A stretch of DNA of 64,000 bases, taken from contig NZ_FONG01000018.1 of assembly GCF_900112845.1 (NCBI RefSeq), forward strand, positions 1-64,000. Reading direction: 5' to 3'. Within the stretch, counting starts at the first letter, position 1. Each line of letters starts with the position of its first letter. The translations under genes and the position numbers were made by a program. Under the pieces are notes generated by a model. That model had not been told where the DNA came from and did no database searches. It worked only from the letters and a program-made list of their open reading frames with translations. Of this stretch, positions 1 to 7,645 are shown piece after piece. The DNA comes from Actinacidiphila alni. Its GTDB lineage: Bacteria; Actinomycetota; Actinomycetes; Streptomycetales; Streptomycetaceae.

Positions 1-2
1 CG

Positions 3-416
3 ATGAGCCAGGCGGCACAGAACCTGAACTGGTTGATCACCAACTTCGTGGACAACACCCCCGGGGTGTCCCACACGGTGGTGGTCTCCGCCGACGGCCT
101 GCTGCTCGCGATGTCCGACGGATTCCCCCGCGACCGCGCCGACCAGCTCGCCGCCGTCGCCTCCGGGTTGACGTCGCTCACCGCCGGGGCCTCCCGCATC
201 TTCGAGGGCGGCTCGGTCAACCAGACCGTGGTGGAGATGGAGCGCGGCTTCCTCTTCATCATGTCCGTCTCCGACGGATCCTCCCTGGCCGTACTCGCCC
301 ACCCCGAGTGCGACATCGGCCTCGTCGGCTACGAAATGGCCCTGCTCGTCGACCGGGCGGGGACGGTACTGACCCCGGACCTGCGTGCGGAACTCCAGGG
401 CAGCCTGCTCAACTGA
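3..416 (+). CDS. cvnB: Roadblock/LC7-domain conservon protein (CvnB-like)
   Basis: This 137-residue protein spans a single Roadblock/LC7 fold. These small proteins act as GTPase-activating or scaffold partners for Ras-like GTPases, and in Streptomyces conservons they sit between a membrane sensor kinase (CvnA) and the CvnC/CvnD pair. The N-terminal NLNWLITNFVDNTPGVSHTV segment and the following VVSADGLLLAMSDG strand are typical of the family. Length and the cvnC and cvnD genes directly downstream support the call. The ATG lies in an ATGA context at the left edge, so an upstream cvnA may overlap it, but that gene is outside the window. The protein is cytoplasmic with no signal peptide. Confidence 0.92.
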   Translation: MSQAAQNLNWLITNFVDNTPGVSHTVVVSADGLLLAMSDGFPRDRADQLAAVASGLTSLTAGASRIFEGGSVNQTVVEMERGFLFIMSVSDGSSLAVLAHPECDIGLVGYEMALLVDRAGTVLTPDLRAELQGSLLN

Positions 417-491
417 CCAGAACGACCAGCGTGACTCAGATGACGTGAAGGGCGGCGGTCGGACCGCGCAGCCGTAGCAGGAGGAGGACTC

Positions 492-1022
492 GTGAGCACG
501 TCCCCCGGTGGTGACCCGTACGGCAGCCCGCACCAGCCGCCCCTCAATCCGTACAGCTTCCCCTCGGCGCCCGCTCCGCGGCCCGAGCCCCAGCCGCAGC
601 AGTACCGGCAGCCCCGGCACAGCGGCGGCCCGGGCGGCAACCGGAGCGGTGGCGGCGGCGCGGAGCGGCGGCCCCCCACCCCGTCCGGCCTCGTCCGCCC
701 CTACGCCATGACCGGCGGCCGTACCAGGCCGCGTTACCAGCTCGCCATAGAGGCGCTGGTCAGTACGACCGCCGACCCCGAGCGACTGCGCGGGCAGTTG
801 CCGGAACACCAGCGGATCTGCCTGCTGTGCCGGGAGATCAAGTCGATCGCGGAGATCTCCGCGCTGCTGTCGATCCCGCTCGGTGTGGTCCGGATCCTCG
901 TGGCCGACCTGGCCGAGGCCGGGCTGGTCCAGATCCACCAGCCGGGCGGCGACGAGTCCGCGGGCGGACAGCCGGCCGTGACATTGCTTGAAAGGGTGCT
1001 CAGTGGACTTCGGAAGCTCTAA
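492..1022 (+). CDS. cvnC: DUF742 conservon protein (CvnC-like)
   Basis: This 176-residue protein has a proline/glycine-rich, probably disordered N-terminus (about residues 1-75) followed by a DUF742 domain. The domain shows the usual RPYAMTGGRTRPRYQLAIEA start and a winged-helix-like part (EHQRICLLCREIKSIAEISA, then LSIPLGVVRILVADLAEAGLV). The helix-turn-helix appearance suggests protein or DNA binding; in conservons it is the third member of the CvnA-D complex. GTG at 492 is preceded by an AGGAGGAGG ribosome-binding site. Its 3' end overlaps the GTG of the GTPase gene by 20 bases, implying translational coupling. Confidence 0.92.
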   Translation: MSTSPGGDPYGSPHQPPLNPYSFPSAPAPRPEPQPQQYRQPRHSGGPGGNRSGGGGAERRPPTPSGLVRPYAMTGGRTRPRYQLAIEALVSTTADPERLRGQLPEHQRICLLCREIKSIAEISALLSIPLGVVRILVADLAEAGLVQIHQPGGDESAGGQPAVTLLERVLSGLRKL

Positions 1023-1584
1023 CGATCCGGTCCGCCGGTCGACCACGTCTGCGAAGATCGTGGTGGCCGGCGGATTCGGCGTGGGCAAGACCACGTTCGT
1101 CGGGGCCGTGTCGGAGATCAATCCGTTGCGCACCGAGGCCGTGATGACGTCCGCGTCGGCGGGGATCGACGATCTGACGCACGCGCCGGACAAGACCACG
1201 ACGACCGTGGCGATGGACTTCGGCCGTATCACGCTCGACGAGGACCTGATCCTCTATCTGTTCGGCACCCCCGGGCAGGATCGTTTCTGGTTCATGTGGG
1301 ACGACCTGGTGCGCGGCGCGATCGGCGCGATCGTGCTGGTCGACACGCGGCGGCTGGCCGACTGCTTCCCGGCCGTGGACTACTTCGAGAACAGCGGCCT
1401 GCCGTTCGTCATCGCCCTCAACGGCTTCGACGGCCACCAGCCCTACGGTCCCGAGGAGGTCCGCGAGGCCCTCCAGATCGGCCCCGAGGCACCCATCATC
1501 ACCACCGACGCCCGGCACCGGCCCGAGGCCAAGAGCGCGCTCATCACCCTGGTCGAGCACGCGCTGATGGCCCGCCTCCGGTAG
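1003..1584 (+). CDS. cvnD: Conservon GTP/ATP-binding protein (CvnD-like)
   Basis: This is a Ras-like small GTPase of about 193 residues, the last member of the conservon. It has a P-loop (VVAGGFGVGKTTFVGAVSE near residue 20), a switch region with TTTVAMDFGRI, a G3-type GTPGQDRFWFMW motif, and ALNGFD in the NKxD position (a degenerate G4). GTG at 1003 is chosen because conservon D proteins start close to the P-loop and the overlap with cvnC is typical; an upstream in-frame TTG at 988 is the alternative. A strong bidirectional hairpin follows the stop. The protein probably cycles with the Roadblock partner to relay a membrane signal. Confidence 0.92.
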   Translation: MDFGSSNDPVRRSTTSAKIVVAGGFGVGKTTFVGAVSEINPLRTEAVMTSASAGIDDLTHAPDKTTTTVAMDFGRITLDEDLILYLFGTPGQDRFWFMWDDLVRGAIGAIVLVDTRRLADCFPAVDYFENSGLPFVIALNGFDGHQPYGPEEVREALQIGPEAPIITTDARHRPEAKSALITLVEHALMARLR

Positions 1585-1599
1585 GGCCCGCAGGACGCG

Positions 1600-1636
1600 C
1601 GAAGGGCCCCGCACCGTGTCGGTGCGGGGCCCTTCG
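1600..1636. terminator. Bidirectional terminator between cvnD and accE
   Basis: A perfect 16-base inverted repeat (left arm 1600-1615, right arm 1621-1636) encloses a 5-base loop. It sits between two convergent genes and has no long T tract, as is common in Streptomyces terminators. Confidence 0.85.
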
Positions 1637-1668
1637 TCGTGCGTACGCGGCGCCCGGGGCGCGGGCGG

Positions 1669-1875
1669 TCAGCCCTGCCAGGAGTGCGGCGCCCGGAAGC
1701 CCGGGGTGCGCTCCAGACGGCGCCAGGCGGCCGTGGAGCGGCGCGGGCGCTCGGCGCCCTCCTCCGGCTCCCCGGCGGCGGCGCGCGCCAGCAGGATGGC
1801 GGTCAGCGCCGCCAGTTCCTCGGCGTCGGCGTGCCCCTTCTCGACACGCACCAGGGAATCAACGGGAGTGCTCAT
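1669..1875 (-). CDS. accE: Acyl-CoA carboxylase epsilon subunit
   Basis: This 68-residue protein matches the actinobacterial acyl-CoA carboxylase epsilon subunit. It has an N-terminal helix beginning near VRVEKGHADAEELAALTAIL, a charged linker, and the conserved C-terminal block WRRLERTPGFRAPHSW. Epsilon binds the alpha-beta biotin carboxylase/carboxyltransferase complex and stimulates malonyl- or methylmalonyl-CoA formation. It lies 30 bases downstream of the beta-subunit gene on the same strand, so the two form one operon. No alpha subunit is present in the window; in Streptomyces the biotinylated alpha subunit is usually encoded elsewhere. Confidence 0.93.
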   Translation of the reverse strand: MSTPVDSLVRVEKGHADAEELAALTAILLARAAAGEPEEGAERPRRSTAAWRRLERTPGFRAPHSWQG

Positions 1876-1905
1876 GACGATCTCCTAGGCCAGTGGGGTC
1901 GGGGG

Positions 1906-3489
1906 TTACTGCGGGGGGTTGCCGTGCTTGCGCGACGGCAGGTCGGCGTGCTTGGTGCGCAGCATCGCGAGCGAGCTGATCAGCACCGCGCGGGTGTCGG
2001 CGGGGTCGATGACGTCGTCCACGAGGCCGCGCTCGGCCGCGTAGTACGGGTGCATCAGCTCGGCCTTGTACTCCTTGACCATGCGGGTGCGCATCGCCTC
2101 GGGGTCGTCGGCGTCGGCGATCTGCCGCCGGAAGATGACGTTGGCGGCGCCCTCGGCGCCCATCACCGCGATCTCGTTCGTCGGCCACGCGTAGGTGAGG
2201 TCGGCGCCGATGGACTGCGAGTCCATGACGATGTACGCGCCGCCGTACGCCTTGCGCAGGATGATCGAGATGCGCGGCACGGTGGCGTTGCAGTACGCGT
2301 ACAGCAGCTTCGCGCCGTGCCGGATGATGCCGCCGTGCTCCTGGGAGACGCCGGGCAGGAAGCCGGGGACGTCCAGCAGGGTGACCAGCGGGATGTTGAA
2401 GGCGTCGCACATCTGGACGAAGCGGGCGGCCTTCTCGGACGCCTCGATGTCCAGCACACCGGCCAGCGACATCGGCTGGTTGGCGATGATGCCGACCACC
2501 TGGCCGTCGAGCCGGGACAGCGCGCAGATGATGTTGGTGGCCCAGCGCTCGTGGACCTCCAGGTACTCGCCCTCGTCGACGATCTCCTCGATGACCTTGC
2601 GCATGTCGTAGCCGCGGCTGCCGTCGGCGGGCACCAGGTCGAGCAGCACGTCGCCGCGCCGGTCCACCGGGTCCTGGCTCTCGACCGCGGGCGGGTTCTC
2701 CCGGTTGTTCTGCGGGAGCAGCGACAGCAGGTAGCGGACCTCTTCGAGGCAGGTCTGCTCGTCGTCGTAGGCGAAGTGCGAGACGCCGGAGACCTCGGAG
2801 TGGACGTCGGCGCCGCCGAGTCCGTTCTGGGTGATCTTCTCGCCGGTCACGGCCTGGACGACGTCCGGGCCCGTGATGAACATCTGCGAGGTCTCGCGGA
2901 CCATGAACACGAAGTCGGTCAGCGCCGGGCTGTACGCCGCGCCGCCCGCGCACGGGCCGAGCATCACCGAGATCTGCGGGATGACGCCGGAGGCGCGGGT
3001 GTTGCGCTGGAAGATGCCGCCGTATCCGGCGAGCGCGGAGACGCCCTCCTGGATGCGGGCGCCGGCGCCGTCGTTGAGCGAGATCAGCGGGGCACCGGCC
3101 GAGATGGCCATGTCCATGATCTTGTGGATCTTCGTGGCGTGCGCCTCGCCGAGCGCGCCGCCGAAGATCCGGAAGTCGTGGGCGTAGACGAAGACGGTAC
3201 GGCCGTGGACGGTGCCCCAGCCGGTGATGACACCGTCGGTGTACGGGCGCTTGGCCTCCAGGCCGAAGCCGACCGCACGGTGCCGCCGCAGCGGCTCCAC
3301 CTCGCGGAAGCTGTCCTCGTCGAGCAGCAGATCGATCCGCTCGCGCGCGGTGAGCTTGCCCTTGGCCTTCTGGGCCTCGGTCGCGCGCTCACTGGGTCCG
3401 CGCCGGACCTGCTCGCGGATCGCGAGCAGATCTGCCACGCGACCGCGGGCGTCGTTGACGTCCGCAGGCACCTCTTGCGATGTGGTCAT
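1906..3489 (-). CDS. accB: Acyl-CoA carboxylase beta (carboxyltransferase) subunit, propionyl/acetyl-CoA type
   Basis: This 527-residue carboxyltransferase transfers carboxylate from carboxybiotin to acetyl- or propionyl-CoA, supplying malonyl- and methylmalonyl-CoA for fatty acids and polyketides. The N-terminal crotonase-like half carries the acyl-CoA oxyanion region (SLNDGAGARIQEGVSALAGY, then GPCAGGAAYSPALTDF). The C-terminal half carries the carboxybiotin site (NIPLVTLLDVPGFLPG and KAYGGAYIVMDSQ). ATG 3489 (MTTSQEVPADV) is preferred over the upstream ATG at 3558 because the family starts here and the extra 23 residues look non-coding. Pairing with the epsilon gene supports an actinobacterial AccB/PccB identity; substrate preference cannot be read with certainty. 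Confidence 0.94.
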   Translation of the reverse strand: MTTSQEVPADVNDARGRVADLLAIREQVRRGPSERATEAQKAKGKLTARERIDLLLDEDSFREVEPLRRHRAVGFGLEAKRPYTDGVITGWGTVHGRTVFVYAHDFRIFGGALGEAHATKIHKIMDMAISAGAPLISLNDGAGARIQEGVSALAGYGGIFQRNTRASGVIPQISVMLGPCAGGAAYSPALTDFVFMVRETSQMFITGPDVVQAVTGEKITQNGLGGADVHSEVSGVSHFAYDDEQTCLEEVRYLLSLLPQNNRENPPAVESQDPVDRRGDVLLDLVPADGSRGYDMRKVIEEIVDEGEYLEVHERWATNIICALSRLDGQVVGIIANQPMSLAGVLDIEASEKAARFVQMCDAFNIPLVTLLDVPGFLPGVSQEHGGIIRHGAKLLYAYCNATVPRISIILRKAYGGAYIVMDSQSIGADLTYAWPTNEIAVMGAEGAANVIFRRQIADADDPEAMRTRMVKEYKAELMHPYYAAERGLVDDVIDPADTRAVLISSLAMLRTKHADLPSRKHGNPPQ

Positions 3490-3576
3490 GCATCGACGGT
3501 ACGGGCGGGCGGTGGAGAAAGGACCATCGACTTCGTACAGTGTCCGTCCACTCTTCATGGTGGATCCCCACAGAAC

Positions 3577-3623
3577 CGCACGCGGGCGGGGCCGTGCCGG
3601 TGACGGCCGCGGCCCCGCGTGCG
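3577..3623 (-). terminator. Probable terminator after the CoA-ester lyase pair
   Basis: An inverted repeat has a perfect 10-base outer stem (CGCACGCGGG) plus a 6-base inner stem. It lies just downstream of the lyase stop at 3658 and upstream of accB, where it could separate the two leftward units. Confidence 0.6.
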
Positions 3624-3657
3624 ATGCGTCTTTGCCCGTCCTTGACGGGCTCCGCGG

Positions 3658-4524
3658 TCAGCGCCCGGCGACCGCCGCGGCCAGCGCGAGGACCCGGCGG
3701 GCCTCCTCCACGTGCAGGTTCTCGATCATCCTGCCGTCCACGGTGACCACTCCGCGCCCCTGTGACGTGGCCTCTTCGAAGGCGGCGATGATCCGGCGGG
3801 ACCTTTCGACCTCCTCCTCGGCGGGCGCGAAGATCCGGTTGCAGGGCTCGATCTGGCCGGGGTGGATCAGCGTCTTGCCGTCGAAGCCGAACTGGCGGGC
3901 CTGTAGGGTCTCCGCCTCGAAGCCCGCCGTATCGCGCACGTCGTTGTAGACACCGTCCAACACGGCCCGGCCGGTGGCGCGGGCGGCGAGCAGCGCGAGC
4001 GACAGGCCGGTGAGCAGCGGCGCCCGGCCCGGTACGTGCTCGGCGCGCAGCTCCTTCACCAGGTCGTTGGTGCCGAGGACGAGGACGGTCAGGCGCGGGG
4101 ACGCCTCGGCGATGGCGGTGGCGGCGAAGAGCGCCTTCGGCGTCTCGATCATCGCCCAGATCGCGGTGGTGTCCGGCGCCCCGGCCTTCTCCAGGGCCGC
4201 CTCCACCTCGCGGACGGTCTCCGGGGTGTCCACCTTGGGCACGACGACGCCGGCCGGGCCCGCTTCGGCGGCGGCGCGTACGTCGTCGGCGTGCCAGGGG
4301 GTGCCGGGCGCGTTGACCCGGATGGTCACCTCGCGGTAGCCGTACTCGCCGCTCGCGGCCGCCGCCGCGACCCGGTCGCGGGCCTCGGGCTTGGCGTCGG
4401 GCGCGACGGAGTCCTCCAGGTCGAGGATGAGCGCGTCGGTGGGGAGGGTCTTGGCCTTCTCCAGGGCGCGCTCGTTGGCGCCGGGCATGTAGAGGACGGA
4501 GCGGCGGGGGGTTTCGGGGTTCAT
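3658..4524 (-). CDS. HpcH/HpaI aldolase / citrate lyase beta-like CoA-ester lyase
   Basis: This 288-residue TIM-barrel protein belongs to the HpcH/HpaI and CitE-like family, which cleaves or hydrolyses beta-hydroxyacyl-CoA esters. It shows RSVLYMPGANERALEKAKTL at the N-terminus, DALILDLEDSVAPDAK (metal-binding acids), the RVNAPGTPW arginine loop, and IWAMIETPKALF. The start at 4524 overlaps the upstream lyase stop in an ATGA, so the two are translationally coupled. Likely roles are malyl-CoA thioesterase or citramalyl/malyl-CoA lyase in acyl-CoA assimilation such as the ethylmalonyl-CoA route. The exact substrate is inference; the fold assignment is firm. Confidence 0.85.
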   Translation of the reverse strand: MNPETPRRSVLYMPGANERALEKAKTLPTDALILDLEDSVAPDAKPEARDRVAAAAASGEYGYREVTIRVNAPGTPWHADDVRAAAEAGPAGVVVPKVDTPETVREVEAALEKAGAPDTTAIWAMIETPKALFAATAIAEASPRLTVLVLGTNDLVKELRAEHVPGRAPLLTGLSLALLAARATGRAVLDGVYNDVRDTAGFEAETLQARQFGFDGKTLIHPGQIEPCNRIFAPAEEEVERSRRIIAAFEEATSQGRGVVTVDGRMIENLHVEEARRVLALAAAVAGR

Positions 4525-5600
4525 CGGTCGTCCTCCTTCGCGGCGGCGGCCTTCTCGGCGGCCGCGTACGCCTCGGCCAGTTCCGGGTCGCGGGCGGCGA
4601 GCGCGTCGGCCAGATCCGACACCACCTGGCACTGCTTGTACGTGGCGTCGTCCTGCATCTTGCCGTCGATCATCACCGCGCCCGTGCCGTCGCCCATCGC
4701 GGCGATCACCCGGCGCGCCCAGGCCACGTCCTCCGGGGCGGGCGAGAAGACCCTCTTCGCGATGGCGATCTGCACCGGGTGCAGCGACCAGGCGCCGACG
4801 CAGCCCAGCAGGAAGGCGTTGCGGAACTGGTCCTCGCACGCCACGACGTCCTTGATGTCCCCGAACGGCCCGTAGTACGGCAGGATGCCGTGCGCCGCGC
4901 AGGCGTCGACCATCCTCGCGATCGTGTAGTGCCACAGGTCCTGCTGGTACGTGGCGCGCGGCGCGTCCTCCGCCGTGGGGTCCTGGCGCACCAGGTAGCC
5001 GGGGTGGCCGCCGCCGACCCGGGTCGTCTTCATCCGCCGGCTGGCGGCGAGGTCGGCCGGGCCGAGCGAGAGGCCCTGCATACGGGGGCTGGCGCCCGCG
5101 ATCTCCTCGACGTTCGCGACGCCCGTCGCCGTCTCCAGGATCGCGTGCACCAGGATCGGCCGGGTGATCCCCGCCTTGGCCTCCAGCTGCGCGAGCAGCC
5201 GGTCCACGTAGTGGATGTCCTCGGCGCCCTCGACCTTCGGCACCATGATCACGTCGAGCTTGTCGCCGATCTCGGTGACCAGTGTCAGCAGGTCGTCCAG
5301 CGCCCACGGCGAGTCCAGGCTGTTGACCCGGGTCCACAGCTGCGTCCCGCCGAAGTCCGTCGCCTTCGCGATCGCCACCAGGCCCGCGCGCGCGGCCTCC
5401 TTGCGGTCCGCCTGGACCGCGTCCTCCAGATTGCCCAGCAGCACATCGACCTGCGGTGCCAGCGACGGCACCTTCGCGGCCATCTTCTCGTTGCCGGGAT
5501 CAAAGAAGTGGATCATCCGCGAGGGCCGGAACGGCACCTCCCGCACGGGAGCCGGAGCCCCCACAGCCAGCGGACGGAAGAAGTCCTTCGCCGAGCGCAT
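4521..5600 (-). CDS. CoA-ester lyase, malyl-CoA/beta-methylmalyl-CoA lyase-like
   Basis: This 359-residue protein is of the longer malyl-CoA lyase type. It begins MRSAKDFFRPLAVGAP, has the CoA-ester lyase N-block (RPSRMIHFFDPGNEKMAAKV), acidic metal-site residues in VDVLLGNLEDAV, and VMVPKVEGAEDIHYVD, HAILETATGVANVEEI and GLSLGPADLAASRRMKT. Members cleave malyl-CoA or beta-methylmalyl-CoA to glyoxylate plus acetyl- or propionyl-CoA. Propionyl-CoA made here could feed the adjacent carboxylase. ATG 5600 follows a GGAGAAAAGC ribosome-binding site; an upstream ATG at 5642 is less likely. Neither ccr nor meaA is in the window, so pathway assignment is inference. Confidence 0.85.
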   Translation of the reverse strand: MRSAKDFFRPLAVGAPAPVREVPFRPSRMIHFFDPGNEKMAAKVPSLAPQVDVLLGNLEDAVQADRKEAARAGLVAIAKATDFGGTQLWTRVNSLDSPWALDDLLTLVTEIGDKLDVIMVPKVEGAEDIHYVDRLLAQLEAKAGITRPILVHAILETATGVANVEEIAGASPRMQGLSLGPADLAASRRMKTTRVGGGHPGYLVRQDPTAEDAPRATYQQDLWHYTIARMVDACAAHGILPYYGPFGDIKDVVACEDQFRNAFLLGCVGAWSLHPVQIAIAKRVFSPAPEDVAWARRVIAAMGDGTGAVMIDGKMQDDATYKQCQVVSDLADALAARDPELAEAYAAAEKAAAAKEDDR

Positions 5601-5757
5601 GCTTTTCTCCCGGGTGGTCGGTCGAGGGTGTGTGCTCCGCACGGATGAGCCCGCACCGGCCCATCCGTACGGCGCTCACTTTATGACGTCGGCTCACTCG
5701 TTGTTACCCGACAGTACGTGTGCCGTCGGTCACGGGACCCGCGTGAACCTCGTGCGA

Positions 5758-5782
5758 TATACTTTTCACCCGAGGTGATATC
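5758..5782 (+). promoter_or_regulatory. Promoter -10 and candidate autoregulatory operator of vapBC
   Basis: TATACT at 5758-5763 resembles a -10 box. It is followed at once by the palindrome TCACC-cga-GGTGA (5766-5778), which would cover the start of transcription. The ribosome-binding site AAAGGAGG follows, then the ATG at 5798. VapBC complexes commonly repress their own promoter through such palindromes; no binding evidence is available here. Confidence 0.55.
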
Positions 5783-5797
5783 AAAGGAGGCACATCG

Positions 5798-6013
5798 ATG
5801 AGCCGGACTGTGATCGACCTGGACGACGAGCTGCTCGCCGATGTGGCCCAGGCCCTCGGCACGGGCACGAAGAGGGAGACCGTCAACACCGCGCTTCGTG
5901 AGGTGCTGGAGAACCGGAGACGGGCGCTCGCCCTGACGCGGTTGCGCGCCCAGGCAGCCGAGGGTGCGTTCGACCTGGAGATCTTCGAGGACAAGAGGAA
6001 CTATCGCCGGTGA
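5798..6013 (+). CDS. vapB: VapB-type antitoxin
   Basis: This 71-residue protein begins MSRTVIDLDDELLADVAQAL, a ribbon-helix-helix strand and helix typical of VapB antitoxins. It continues through GTGTKRETVNTALREVLENR and ends in a charged, probably disordered tail that would occupy the toxin active site. A strong AAAGGAGG ribosome-binding site precedes the ATG. The stop overlaps the toxin start in a GTGA, the usual toxin-antitoxin coupling. It likely binds the palindrome just upstream for autoregulation. Confidence 0.9.
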   Translation: MSRTVIDLDDELLADVAQALGTGTKRETVNTALREVLENRRRALALTRLRAQAAEGAFDLEIFEDKRNYRR

Positions 6014-6432
6014 GCGCGGCCCAATTCCTGATCGACACCAGCGCCTTGGCGCGGCTGATGCGCGGCGAGGCGGAGCAGTTCGGCTGGGATCAGGCCGCAG
6101 CGGCCGGACTGATCGCCACCTGTCCCATCACCGAGCTGGAGTTCTTCTACAGCGCCCGCTCAGCCGCGGACCGGGCTCGGAACATCGCGGACATCCGGTT
6201 GCTGTTCGGCTGGGTACCGGTGGACGACCGGGCGTACGACCGCGCTTGGCAGGTCCAGGGAATCCTCACGGAACGCGGCCAGCACCGCAGTGCCGGCGCC
6301 GTGGACCTGGTGGTTGCCGCCACGGCGGAACTGCAAGGTCTCACCTTGCTGCACCGTGACCGGGACTTCGAGTGCGTCGCGGCCGTGACCGGCCAGGCAC
6401 TCCAGTGGTACGGGCCGCCCGCCGGGAAATGA
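6010..6432 (+). CDS. vapC: VapC-type PIN-domain ribonuclease toxin
   Basis: This 140-residue PIN-domain protein is a probable RNase toxin neutralised by the upstream VapB. The acidic metal site is visible: D9 in FLIDTSALARL, E42/E44 in ITELEFF, D99 in AVDLVVAATAE, and D117/D119 in HRDRDFECV. VapC toxins cleave tRNA or rRNA; the specific target cannot be deduced. All key acids are present, so the toxin appears intact. The GTG at 6010 overlaps the antitoxin stop. Confidence 0.9.
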   Translation: MSAAQFLIDTSALARLMRGEAEQFGWDQAAAAGLIATCPITELEFFYSARSAADRARNIADIRLLFGWVPVDDRAYDRAWQVQGILTERGQHRSAGAVDLVVAATAELQGLTLLHRDRDFECVAAVTGQALQWYGPPAGK

Positions 6433-6466
6433 GCCGCCCCGGACGCTGGGCTCACACCACGAACAG

Positions 6467-6679
6467 TCATCGTTTCTCCGCGTCAGGGTCCGGGCTCAGC
6501 AGGGCCGCCGCGAGGCCCGCGTCGACGTCGAGGACCACGTCCTCCGTGAGGGCGGCGTGGCGGGAGTGGAGGAGGACTTCGGTGAGGCCCGCCTCGATGT
6601 CGAGGACGACGGCGAGGCCGTCGAGGGCGCGGGCGTGGGCGGCGATCAGCCACGCGTCGTGGTGGTGTTCGGCGGTCAC
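6467..6679 (-). CDS. Small conserved-type hypothetical protein, coupled to ECF sigma gene
   Basis: This 70-residue protein starts at GTG 6679, overlapping the stop of the sigma factor gene by four bases. It has an alternating helical and beta pattern rich in Ala, Leu and Asp (HARALDGLAVVLDIEAGLTE, then LTEDVVLDVDAGLAAALL). I do not recognise the family. As third gene of the sigma operon it could modulate the sigma factor, but there is no membrane segment or zinc motif to make it a classical anti-sigma factor. Confidence 0.55.
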   Translation of the reverse strand: MTAEHHHDAWLIAAHARALDGLAVVLDIEAGLTEVLLHSRHAALTEDVVLDVDAGLAAALLSPDPDAEKR

Positions 6680-7248
6680 CGGTCGTCGTCCTTCCGTGCG
6701 GCGAGGTAGTGGACGGCGGCGAGCCGCGCCTTCTTGAGGCTGGCGCGCACGGCTTCCGGAGTCATGGAGAGCTGCTCGGCGATCTCGGTCGGCGTGTAGC
6801 CGTCCAACGTCCAGGCGAGGACCTGCCGTTGGCGCGGGGGCAGGCTCCGCAGGAGGGCGAGCGTCACGTGCTGGTCCTCCCAATCGGCGTACGCGTCCGG
6901 ACGCGGGAGGAGCGAGGTGGGTTCGGGCACGTCGTCCACCGGGTCCTCCAGGACGGAGGCCGTCTTGCGGGCGAGCGCGCGGGCGGCGACCGTGCGGACG
7001 TACGCGCGCGGCGCACGGATCGTGGCCCAGTAGCGGTGCGCCTGGATCATCGCTTCCTGCGCCATGTCGGCGGCGACGGCGAGCGTGGCGCCGTGGTGCA
7101 GCAGGAAGACGACGAGGGCGCGCACCTCGGCGCGGTAGAAGGCCGAGAACTCCTCGTCCACGGTGCCGCGTACGAACGCGCCGGTGCCGGTCTCCCCCGC
7201 CCCCGGTAAGTGCTGTGCCGACGTGGTGGCCGGCGGATCGTGATCCAT
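6676..7248 (-). CDS. ECF-type RNA polymerase sigma factor
   Basis: This 190-residue protein has a sigma70 region 2 (FSAFYRAEVRALVVFLLHHG, ADMAQEAMIQAHRYWATI) and a region 4 helix-turn-helix near the C-terminus (LRSLPPRQRQVLAWTLDGYT, then TEIAEQLSMTPEAVRASLKK). It would direct RNA polymerase to a small dedicated regulon. ATG 7248 overlaps the upstream 83-residue gene by one base (TGATG), so the three leftward genes form an operon. The region 2 sequence is somewhat divergent, and no obvious anti-sigma partner with membrane helix is encoded next to it. Confidence 0.85.
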   Translation of the reverse strand: MDHDPPATTSAQHLPGAGETGTGAFVRGTVDEEFSAFYRAEVRALVVFLLHHGATLAVAADMAQEAMIQAHRYWATIRAPRAYVRTVAARALARKTASVLEDPVDDVPEPTSLLPRPDAYADWEDQHVTLALLRSLPPRQRQVLAWTLDGYTPTEIAEQLSMTPEAVRASLKKARLAAVHYLAARKDDDR

Positions 7249-7499
7249 CACGTGATCCCGTTGTCCTCTCCCCCGCCGGTGCGGGTGATCGTGAGGCGGA
7301 GGCGGTGACCGCCGCCGCGCTCGTCCTCCAGCTCCAGCCTGTCGCCCGCCCCGACGCCCTTCACGACGTCGGCGAGATACGCGGCGCGCGCCTGCTCGTA
7401 CCGGCCGCGCCAGCGCAGCCGCAGCCAATGCCCCAGCAGGGCACAGCCCTTGGCCGCGATCGCCGAGATGACGGTGACCGTGAGCGTCGCCCGGTCCAT
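7248..7499 (-). CDS. Small hypothetical protein, first gene of ECF sigma operon
   Basis: This 83-residue protein begins MDRATLTVTVISAIAAKGCA with a short hydrophobic stretch, then a basic segment (LRLRWRGRYEQARAAYLADV) and a C-terminal beta-rich part (RLELEDERGGGHRLRLTIT). No family is recognised. The N-terminal stretch might anchor it at the membrane but is short. Its stop overlaps the sigma ATG by one base, so it may sense a signal for or accompany the sigma factor; that role is inference. Confidence 0.6.
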   Translation of the reverse strand: MDRATLTVTVISAIAAKGCALLGHWLRLRWRGRYEQARAAYLADVVKGVGAGDRLELEDERGGGHRLRLTITRTGGGEDNGIT

Positions 7500-7645
7500 G
7501 CTGCTCCTCTCCCCCGAGTGCGGTCCGTCGTTTCGGCGCCGCTACAGGGGAAGAGGCGCGGGGAGGGACCCCGCGTGAACTCGTACAGCTGGAATGTACG
7601 AGCCCGACAGGGGTGGGGCGGGTTTGAGCCGGACATAGAGATCAC

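Noticed and set aside
1639..3603. Long open frame antisense to accB (654 codons)
   Set aside because: It is the mirror of a clear carboxyltransferase gene; the composition is a by-product of G+C bias and no family is seen.
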